From a virus, in IMG/VR virus record IMGVR_UViG_3300034523_000009, positions 1-27,631 of that record: 27,631 nt of DNA. The stretch is one strand, 5' to 3'. Both the position numbers and the translations under genes were made by a program. This document shows, one piece after another, positions 15,183 to 21,301 of this stretch (the first letter of the stretch is position 1; each line of letters begins with the position of its first letter). The notes beneath the pieces were generated by a model. It saw only the letters and a list, made by a program, of their open reading frames with translations, did no database searches and was not told where the DNA came from.

Positions 15183-15340
15183 TACGACCACAAAAGCTAC
15201 CCGTATCCTCACCAAGAGGCGGCAACAGAGGATGCCTCTGCAAGGACAATACCTACTCACGTAAATGCTGCGATGGCTCTCTGCCTGCTCAGGGCATCGG
15301 CTCATTGACTGGTCAAGGTGATGTAGAACTCAACCCATAA
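15179..15340 (+). CDS. Cys-rich microprotein (53 aa)
   Basis: ATG 15179 overlaps the protease stop (ATGA). The 53-aa product is RGGNRGCLCKDNTYSRKCC (residues 14-31 region) followed by DGSLPAQGIGSL. It has four cysteines in a C-x-C-x8-CC pattern. I recall very similar GCLC-DNTYS-KCCDG microproteins in Bacteroidota phages, next to head genes, of unknown role. It could bind metal or be disulphide-linked in the virion. No signal peptide is seen. Confidence 0.65.
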   Translation: MIRPQKLPVSSPRGGNRGCLCKDNTYSRKCCDGSLPAQGIGSLTGQGDVELNP

Positions 15341-15379
15341 AATGTAACAAACAACCAACCCTCTTTTATTTAGTTAGAT

Positions 15380-15973
15380 ATGAAAGCAAATAATATCCTT
15401 AACCGCATCCTTGCTGAACTTAGCTCCATTCGTGAGGTTAAGTTTGAGCAAATGACCCTTGAGAACGGTGCCGTTCTTGAGGCTGAAGTATTTGAAGCAG
15501 GAAACGAAGTATTTGTCGTTAGTGGCGAAGACCGTGTTCCTGCTCCTGTTGGTGAGCATCTCCTTGCTGATGGCCGTGTATTGGTTATCGCTGAAGAAGG
15601 TGTAATCGCTGAAATCAAAGAGAAGGCTGAAGAAGTAGAGGAGAAGGTAGAGATTGAAGTTGAGGCTTCAGTTGAAGAACCTGCAACCGAACTTGCTGAA
15701 GTTGAAGTAAAAGAAGAAGCTCCTGCCGTTGCAGCCATCGTGGAGAAAGTCCTTGAAGAGATTGCAATGATGCGTGAGGAGATGAAAGCAATGCGTGAGG
15801 AGATGGGCTCATACGCCAAGAAGGAGGAGATGGCATCGGTTAAAGCCGAGCTTTCTGCCGCACCTGCTGCGAAGCCCATCAAACACAACCCCGAAAAAAA
15901 GCAAGTCAACAAGGTAGAATTTAACCGCCCCGCAAAGGCGATTGACCGAGTCCTTGCACGTCTTAACAAATAA
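15380..15973 (+). CDS. Scaffold protein (probable)
   Basis: The 197-aa product lies between the protease and the major capsid gene. It is very rich in E, V and A: an N-terminal region with LEAEVFEAGNEVFVVSGED and an acidic, helical middle (IEVEASVEEPATELAEVEVK) leading to a coiled coil (EEIAMMREEMKAMREEM). The C-terminus is basic (KKQVNKVEFNRPAKAIDRVL), as in scaffolds that bind the capsid protein. Position, composition and length fit a scaffold cleaved by the upstream protease. It is preceded by a 39-nt AT-rich gap. Confidence 0.75.
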   Translation: MKANNILNRILAELSSIREVKFEQMTLENGAVLEAEVFEAGNEVFVVSGEDRVPAPVGEHLLADGRVLVIAEEGVIAEIKEKAEEVEEKVEIEVEASVEEPATELAEVEVKEEAPAVAAIVEKVLEEIAMMREEMKAMREEMGSYAKKEEMASVKAELSAAPAAKPIKHNPEKKQVNKVEFNRPAKAIDRVLARLNK

Positions 15974-15986
15974 ATAAAACCCGAAA

Positions 15987-16913
15987 ATGGCTACGACCAC
16001 TTCAATCACTACTAACTACGCAGGTCAATTTGCGAGTAAGTACATCTCTGCTGCTCTGTTGAGCGCAGACACCCTTGACAAGGGCCTCGTTGAGATTCTT
16101 CCCAACGTAAACTTCAAGACCACCCTTCAGAAGGTTAACACCAACGACATCGTAAAAGACGCTACTTGCGACTTTGACGCTACGTCTACGCTGACCCTGA
16201 CTGACCGTGTTCTTGAGGTAGAGCCGTTCCAAGTTAACCTGCAACTCTGCAAAAAGGACTACTACGATTCTTGGATTGGTAGCCAAATGGGATTCTCTGC
16301 TTACGATAGCATCCCCGCTTCGTTCGCTGACTTCTTGATTGCTCACGTTGCTGCTAAGACTGCCCAAAAGATTGAGCAGAACATTTGGAATGGTAACGCT
16401 GCTTCAGCAGGTGAGTTCAGCGGATTCCTTTCTTTGATGGCTGCTGACTCTGACGTTGTTGACGTAACGGCTACGACCGTAACGGCTGCTAACGTAATCA
16501 CCGAGCTTGGTAAGGTTGTAGACGCTATCCCCGCTGCCCTTTACGGCAAGCAGGATCTGACCATCTACGTTCCGCAAAACGTGGCTAAAGCCTACGTTCG
16601 TGCGCTTGGTGGATTCGGTGCTTCAGGTCTTGGTGCTAACGGTCTTGACAACAAAGGCACGATGTGGTACGGTGACCAACCCTTGTACTTTGACGGAATC
16701 CGTGTAGCTATGGTTAACGGTCTTCCTTCAAACAAGATGGTTGCTGCTGAATCAAGCAACCTTTTCTTCGGATCAGGACTCCTGAATGAGAGAAACGAAG
16801 TGCGCCTGTTGGACATGTCGGACCTCGATGGTAGCGATAATATTCGTGTGATCTTGCGCTTCTTCGCAGGTGTTCAGTACGGCATCGGTTCTGACGTAGT
16901 TCTCTACTCTTAA
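15987..16913 (+). CDS. Major capsid protein (HK97-fold, probable)
   Basis: This 308-aa protein follows the scaffold gene and is preceded by AAAACCCGAAA. Residues include NVNFKTTLQKVNTNDIVKD, KDYYDSWIGSQMGFS, AKTAQKIEQNIWNGN and LTIYVPQNVAKAYVRALGG, consistent with the spine-helix and A-domain layout of HK97-type capsids. The C-terminus IRVILRFFAGVQYGIGSDVV is typical of the family. Its own strong terminator at 16938-16972 fits a highly expressed gene. Assignment rests on position and composition plus recalled resemblance. Confidence 0.85.
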   Translation: MATTTSITTNYAGQFASKYISAALLSADTLDKGLVEILPNVNFKTTLQKVNTNDIVKDATCDFDATSTLTLTDRVLEVEPFQVNLQLCKKDYYDSWIGSQMGFSAYDSIPASFADFLIAHVAAKTAQKIEQNIWNGNAASAGEFSGFLSLMAADSDVVDVTATTVTAANVITELGKVVDAIPAALYGKQDLTIYVPQNVAKAYVRALGGFGASGLGANGLDNKGTMWYGDQPLYFDGIRVAMVNGLPSNKMVAAESSNLFFGSGLLNERNEVRLLDMSDLDGSDNIRVILRFFAGVQYGIGSDVVLYS

Positions 16914-16937
16914 TCCGAGCAATAAGTTAAACCATAA

Positions 16938-16972
16938 GGGGGTGGTGGTTTCAAAGCCCCGCCCCCTTTTTT
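16938..16972 (+). terminator. Intrinsic terminator after the major capsid gene
   Basis: GGGGG (16938-16942) pairs with CCCCC (16962-16966), extended by further G-C pairs up to a small loop, followed by six T (16967-16972). Confidence 0.85.
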
Positions 16973-16989
16973 AATTCAAACAACAAACA

Positions 16990-17541
16990 ATGGCTTGCGA
17001 TTTAACATTAGGACGTGCAGTACCGTGTAAAGACGTAGTAGGTGGAATTAACAAAGTATTCTTCATCAACTACGATGACTTGGGTACGGTTACTCTGTCT
17101 TCTGACGATAGCATCAGCAACATTTCAGGCACGTTTACTGCCTACGAATATGATGTAAAAGGAAACTCATCTTTTGAGCAGACTATCAACTCAAGCCGTG
17201 AGAATGGTACTACCTTCTTCACGCAGACGTTGAACTTGACCTTGACCAAGCTCACGAAGCAGGACAATAAGCAGTTGAAGTTGATGGCCTACGGCCGCCC
17301 TCAGGTGGTTGTACAGGACTACAACGGCAATGCGTTTATGATGGGTCTTAACTACGGAGCAGAGGTTACGGGTGGAACGATTGTAACTGGTGCTGCTATG
17401 GGTGACCTTTCTGGTTACACCTTGACGCTTGAGGCTCAGGAGCAACTGCCCGCCAACTTCATTGATGGCGCTACGGTTGCCAATCCGTTTGCAGGACTTA
17501 CGAATGCAAACGAGACCATCGTAGTAGGAACTAACTCCTAA
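16990..17541 (+). CDS. Major tail (tube) protein candidate
   Basis: The 183-aa protein begins MACDLTLGRAVPCKDVVGGI and has a beta-rich body (FFTQTLNLTLTKLTKQDNK, YTLTLEAQEQLPANF). It follows the capsid gene, has its own terminators on each side, and is of the size of tail tube subunits. I recall similar proteins (LGR..PCKD.VGGI..) in Bacteroidota phages as abundant virion proteins. Tube function is inferred from size, position and expression context. It lies outside the main tail cluster, which is odd. Confidence 0.55.
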   Translation: MACDLTLGRAVPCKDVVGGINKVFFINYDDLGTVTLSSDDSISNISGTFTAYEYDVKGNSSFEQTINSSRENGTTFFTQTLNLTLTKLTKQDNKQLKLMAYGRPQVVVQDYNGNAFMMGLNYGAEVTGGTIVTGAAMGDLSGYTLTLEAQEQLPANFIDGATVANPFAGLTNANETIVVGTNS

Positions 17542-17549
17542 ATAATTGA

Positions 17550-17575
17550 GGGGGGCGCAAGCCCCCTTATATTTA
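17550..17575 (+). terminator. Intrinsic terminator after the tail tube candidate
   Basis: GGGGGC (17551-17556) and GCCCCC (17561-17566) form a 6-bp stem with a GCAA tetraloop, followed by an imperfect T-rich tract (TTATATTT). Weaker than the other two because the T-run is interrupted. Confidence 0.65.
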
Positions 17576-17579
17576 CAAG

Positions 17580-18077
17580 ATGAATACACTACAAAAGGCT
17601 TTTAAGCGTGTATCTTCTATTGCAGAAGAGGCAGCAAAATACGAGTTCTCAAACCAGTTCGCCACTTTGCGTAGCGAGTTAATGAAAGCATTTTCTTTCA
17701 TTGAACCTAAGAAAGCTCGTGGTATTGGTGCTTTGAATGCACCTGTGCGTGAGATTGAGCGATTGATGCAAGATCTTAAATCAGCATCATTGAGTGAAAT
17801 AGAATCAATTGTATCACAAATCAACAACAAGAAGCTTGAAGTTCAGCAAAACCTCAAGACGATTGAAGATGACATTGATATTATTGACCGAATGACCAAC
17901 AGCATCAAGCAAGAGCTTAAGCCACTAGAGGCAGTAGCAATTGAGATGGGTGGAAAGCCGCAGCAAGTTCCTTTGTGGAAGCAAGGTATGCAGGTTGTGG
18001 ACATGGGACGTCAAGTCATTCTTCAGTATTCTATGCTGAGAAATGATATGCGACAATTCCTAAATGAAATAAAATAA
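17580..18077 (+). CDS. Helical hypothetical virion-region protein (165 aa)
   Basis: This 165-aa protein is strongly alpha-helical: residues about 1-40 (LQKAFKRVSSIAEEAAKYEF) and about 55-120 (ISQINNKKLEVQQNL-type repeats, DDIDIIDRMTNSIKQELKPL) suggest coiled coil. The C-terminal part contains MGGKPQQVPLWKQGMQVVDM. It stands alone between two terminators, so it probably has its own transcript. Family not recognised; a structural or assembly role is inferred from location. Confidence 0.6.
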   Translation: MNTLQKAFKRVSSIAEEAAKYEFSNQFATLRSELMKAFSFIEPKKARGIGALNAPVREIERLMQDLKSASLSEIESIVSQINNKKLEVQQNLKTIEDDIDIIDRMTNSIKQELKPLEAVAIEMGGKPQQVPLWKQGMQVVDMGRQVILQYSMLRNDMRQFLNEIK

Positions 18078-18081
18078 TTCA

Positions 18082-18089
18082 TATATTTG
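18082..18089 (+). promoter_or_regulatory. Candidate TATATTTG promoter element
   Basis: TATATTTG matches TAnnTTTG exactly, 5 nt after the upstream stop. The expected -33 TTG at 17-23 nt upstream is missing, so support is partial. A terminator follows about 50 nt downstream. Confidence 0.35.
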
Positions 18090-18134
18090 CGGAAGCAAGC
18101 CTGAAAGGGTTAGCTAAACGTGATGGGATGGAGA

Positions 18135-18156
18135 GGGGGCGAAAGCCCCCTTTTTT
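18135..18156 (+). terminator. Intrinsic terminator (GNRA loop)
   Basis: GGGGGC (18135-18140) and GCCCCC (18145-18150) close a GAAA tetraloop, followed by six T (18151-18156). It terminates the unit of the 165-aa protein or a short RNA started at 18082-18089. Confidence 0.85.
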
Positions 18157-18191
18157 ATTACAAAAACATTTGCGGAGGTTATTTACTTGAG

Positions 18192-18626
18192 ATGCATATT
18201 CTACAAGTATCGGCTTTGCCTCAAACAATTACCATCATCCCTCGTGAGTTTGTTTTTTCTCAAGAGGATTTGGATTTTTACTTTGAGCGTGTGTTGCTTG
18301 ATGATGGTACGCTTGAGGGCGTATTATGCGTTGAGAGCGCATTAAACAACCTTGATGGTGTTACGCTACTCTTGACGGATGAAAGCACCAACACAACCGC
18401 TACAATCAATCCTACGATTGAGGAGGCAAACGGCTTTATGTACCTGACCTCTACCTTTACATTGGTCAACAACCGATTCTACGGACTGAAGGTATTTTAC
18501 GATGGAGACTTAATCTACCGAGATAGGGTCTTCGTAACGCCACAAACCGACTACGCCAAATTCACGGTAAACCAAAATGTCTACACGGAAGAAACAAGCT
18601 ACGACAATGACTACATCATCATCTAA
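18192..18626 (+). CDS. Conserved virion-associated hypothetical protein (144 aa)
   Basis: ATG 18192 is used; an earlier in-frame GTG (18120) would span the terminator stem. The product MHILQVSALPQTITIIPREF...LLTDESTNTTATI...LVNNRFYGLKVFYDGDLIYR...RVFVTPQTDYAKF is beta-rich. It resembles a protein I remember directly before the portal in Bacteroidota phages, with a DEST-N...Y..K.F..IYRD.VF pattern. It overlaps the portal start by 50 bp. Function unknown. Confidence 0.6.
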   Translation: MHILQVSALPQTITIIPREFVFSQEDLDFYFERVLLDDGTLEGVLCVESALNNLDGVTLLLTDESTNTTATINPTIEEANGFMYLTSTFTLVNNRFYGLKVFYDGDLIYRDRVFVTPQTDYAKFTVNQNVYTEETSYDNDYIII

Positions 18627-20412
18627 AGTCCACGTTGTAAACCTATCCTCTTACACTACCCCTAACATCAGCGAGGTGCAGGGTAAGGATTGGGTGCAGT
18701 ATGGCGATGACAATAACTACTTCCAATACCTGATTGACCGCTACAACGGAAGCCCCACCAACAACGCCCTAATCAATGGCGTGGTGGACTTTATCTACGG
18801 AAAGGGATTGGATGCTACGGATTCTGCTCGCAAGCCGAGTGAGTACGCAGCAATGAAGGGATTGTTCAGCAAGGACTGCGTAAAGCAGCTTGTTGCCGAC
18901 TACAAGATGATGGGTCAATGCGCTATCCAAGTCATTTACTCACAAGACCACAACTCTATTGTAGAGATTGCCCACATCCCCATTGAAACGCTCCGTGCGG
19001 AGAAGTGCGATGAGGATGGCGATATCAAGGGCTACTACTACGCAAAGGACTGGAGTGCGGTAGCATCACGCAAAGAAACGCCTGTACGCATCCCTGCGTT
19101 TGGAACGAGCCGTGAAGGTCTTGAGGTGTTGTACATCAAACCCTACCGAGCAGGATTCTACTACTACTCACCCGTAGACTATCAAGGTGGCTTGCCGTAT
19201 GCCGAATTGGAGGAGGAGATTGCGAACTTCCACATCAACAATATCCAGAATGGCCTCAACCCTTCAATGCTCATCAACTTCAACAACGGAGTGCCGAGCG
19301 AGGAGGAGCGTAGGGCTATTGAGATGCAGATTGCTAATAAGTTCAGCGGCACGAGCAACGCAGGCAAGTTCATCTTGGCGTTTAACGACAATGCTGAGTC
19401 AAAAGCAACACTTGAAACCGTACAACTATCGGATGCCCATAACCAATATCAGTTCTTGTCTAACGAGGCAATGCAGAAGCTGATGGTGGCTCACCGCATC
19501 ACTTCTCCGATGCTTATGGGCATCAAGGACAATTCAGGATTGGGTAACAACGCTGATGAGCTTAAAACGGCTTCTATCCTGTTTGAGAACATCGTCATCA
19601 AGCCGATGCAAGAAACGCTGCTTGATGGCTTTGAGAAGATTCTCACCTACAACGACATCAGCCTCAACCTGTACTTCAAGACGCTCCAGCCGCTTGAGTT
19701 CAGCAACGATATTGAAACGCCAATGGATGCTGAAACACGTGAGGAAGAAACGGGAGTGAAGTTATCAAGCCAAGAGCCGAGTGATGAGCATTTTGATGAG
19801 GTGTTTGCTGCTTTGGAAGAAGTAGGCGAGGTCATCAATGAAGATGAGTGGGAGCTTGTAGATGAGCGCCCCGTTGACTACGAAGCAGAGCAGGCATTAA
19901 GCAAGTACGCTTTCGCATCAACAGGCAGCGCATTCCCAAACGCCAAAAGCTCGCAGGATGGCATAACCGAAGAAGGCCGTCAATACAAAGTGCGCTACGC
20001 TTACGCTCCGAATGCTACGAAGGCTAATAGCCGTGAGTTCTGCAAGAAGATGGTATCTGCCAACAAGGTTTACCGCAAGGAAGACATTGAGCGTATGGGC
20101 AGCCAAGCGGTCAACGCAGGATTCGGTAAAGATGGTTCTTCTACCTATTCAATTTGGCTCTACAAAGGTGGAGCACGCTGCAAGCATTTTTGGATGCGTA
20201 AAACATACCTCGCAAAAGCCGAAGGAGTAACGCCTGACGTGGGCAACCCAAACGCAGAGGTAACAGTGAACCAAGCCAAGCGAGCAGGAGTAGATTTAGA
20301 AACTAATGCAAAGGATGTTGCTAAACGCCCTGCTGATATGGACTATTCAGGATACACGGCTGACTACGCACAAAAGCACGGCATCCCTAAAACCCCCAAA
20401 CATCTACAATAA
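18577..20412 (+). CDS. Portal protein with C-terminal extension
   Basis: This is a 611-aa head portal, the dodecameric ring through which DNA is packaged. The N-terminal portion contains DDNNYFQYLIDRYNGSPTNN (49-68), LINGVVDFIYGKGL and the long core through MQKLMVAHRITSPMLMG and NADELKTASILFENIVIKPM, typical of portal stem and crown. An appended domain (about 467-550) reads YKVRYAYAPNATKANSREFC and YSIWLYKGGARCKHFWMRKT. ATG 18577 is used, although ATG 18607 lies in the same frame and would reduce the 50-bp overlap. It is far downstream of the terminases, unlike the common TerL-portal order. It ends in a TAATG overlap. Confidence 0.9.
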   Translation: MSTRKKQATTMTTSSSKVHVVNLSSYTTPNISEVQGKDWVQYGDDNNYFQYLIDRYNGSPTNNALINGVVDFIYGKGLDATDSARKPSEYAAMKGLFSKDCVKQLVADYKMMGQCAIQVIYSQDHNSIVEIAHIPIETLRAEKCDEDGDIKGYYYAKDWSAVASRKETPVRIPAFGTSREGLEVLYIKPYRAGFYYYSPVDYQGGLPYAELEEEIANFHINNIQNGLNPSMLINFNNGVPSEEERRAIEMQIANKFSGTSNAGKFILAFNDNAESKATLETVQLSDAHNQYQFLSNEAMQKLMVAHRITSPMLMGIKDNSGLGNNADELKTASILFENIVIKPMQETLLDGFEKILTYNDISLNLYFKTLQPLEFSNDIETPMDAETREEETGVKLSSQEPSDEHFDEVFAALEEVGEVINEDEWELVDERPVDYEAEQALSKYAFASTGSAFPNAKSSQDGITEEGRQYKVRYAYAPNATKANSREFCKKMVSANKVYRKEDIERMGSQAVNAGFGKDGSSTYSIWLYKGGARCKHFWMRKTYLAKAEGVTPDVGNPNAEVTVNQAKRAGVDLETNAKDVAKRPADMDYSGYTADYAQKHGIPKTPKHLQ

Positions 20413-20912
20413 TGGCAACGGCACTTTGGATTAAGCGAGAGGATTTGGTGCGGCAGACCGCATTGGGTGGTAACGTGGACACGGATAAGTTTATTCAGTT
20501 CATCAAGATTGCCCAAGAGATTCACATCCAAAACTACACAGGCACGAAGCTCTACGACAAGATTAGCGATGACATCATCGCGGGAACGCTTGCCAATCCA
20601 TACTTGGCGTTGGTGAACGACTATTTGCAGCCGATGCTGATTCACTACGCTATGGTAGAATACTTGCCTTTTGCTGCGTACACGATTGCCAATGGCGGTG
20701 TATACAAGCACACAAGTGAGAACTCAACAAGCGTAGAAAAGAACGAGGTTGACTTTTTGGTGGAGAAGGAGCGCAACATTGCTCAGTACTATACTGACCG
20801 CTTCATCACCTATATGAGCTACAACCAAGCAACATTCCCTGAATACTATCAAAACTCAAATGCCGATGTCTTCCCAGACACAGATGCAAACTTCAGCTCG
20901 TGGGTGTTGTAA
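20412..20912 (+). CDS. Head completion / adaptor protein, DUF6712-like
   Basis: The 166-aa helical protein shows LWIKREDLVRQTALGGNVDT, FIKIAQEIHIQNYTGTKLYD, PMLIHYAMVEYLPFAAY, SVEKNEVDFLVEKERNIAQY and ATFPEY. This is the DUF6712 pattern I recall from Bacteroidota phages. The helical layout suits a head-tail connector (gp6-type). It directly follows the portal, where adaptors are usually encoded. Start in TAATG; followed by a 68-nt spacer with a purine-rich segment before the next gene. Confidence 0.8.
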   Translation: MATALWIKREDLVRQTALGGNVDTDKFIQFIKIAQEIHIQNYTGTKLYDKISDDIIAGTLANPYLALVNDYLQPMLIHYAMVEYLPFAAYTIANGGVYKHTSENSTSVEKNEVDFLVEKERNIAQYYTDRFITYMSYNQATFPEYYQNSNADVFPDTDANFSSWVL

Positions 20913-20980
20913 AAAGCAATACGAACCCAAGAAGGGCAATATAGTGAAGTTAAAAAGTTATTTAAAGGAGAAAGAGAAGA

Positions 20981-21301
20981 ATGGCTAATTTAATCTCATG
21001 GGGGGCAATCTACTGCTCTACTTGGTTCGGTCAAGTGGATGAAACCACCTTGTCCATCCAGAACGAGTCAGCACCTCCGTGCTTCTCTCCTGCAAATGAA
21101 ATCGTAGACCAATACGTTACCCGTGTAACCAATGATGGTGGGGTAGTTGAGGGGTACGATTGCTTGGTGGCTGCTATTCAAGACTTGAACGAGGACACCT
21201 ACTACGATATTTTTGATACTTACATCCAGCGTATGACCGATGACGGAGCAACATTGGAGGGAGAAGAATGCTTGATTGACCAACTATTTATTTTGAACTG
21301 A
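20981..21301 (+). CDS. Small protein with two DGG-x-VEG-x2-CL units
   Basis: ATG 20981 is preceded by AAAGGAGAAAGAGAAG, one of few Shine-Dalgarno-like sites in the window. The 106-aa product contains two tandem units: YVTRVTNDGGVVEGYDCL (about 44-61) followed by AAIQDL, and YIQRMTDDGATLEGEECL (about 81-98) followed by IDQLFIL. A third copy is in the tail protein at 9208. I recall the RV-x2-DGG-x-VE pattern in many Bacteroidota phage proteins without known function. It overlaps the fibre start by one base (TGATG), so it may be a fibre partner or chaperone. Confidence 0.6.
   Translation: MANLISWGAIYCSTWFGQVDETTLSIQNESAPPCFSPANEIVDQYVTRVTNDGGVVEGYDCLVAAIQDLNEDTYYDIFDTYIQRMTDDGATLEGEECLIDQLFILN

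Noticed and set aside
15370-15969. 199-codon antisense open frame opposite the scaffold gene
   Set aside because: It arises from the E/A-rich codon use of the scaffold (GAA and GCN read antisense as Ser, Phe and Ala). The translation is low-complexity Ser/Ala/Thr and has no recognisable family.
20012-20230. 72-codon + strand frame inside the portal extension
   Set aside because: Shadow of the portal gene; translation rich in S, R and K with no motif.
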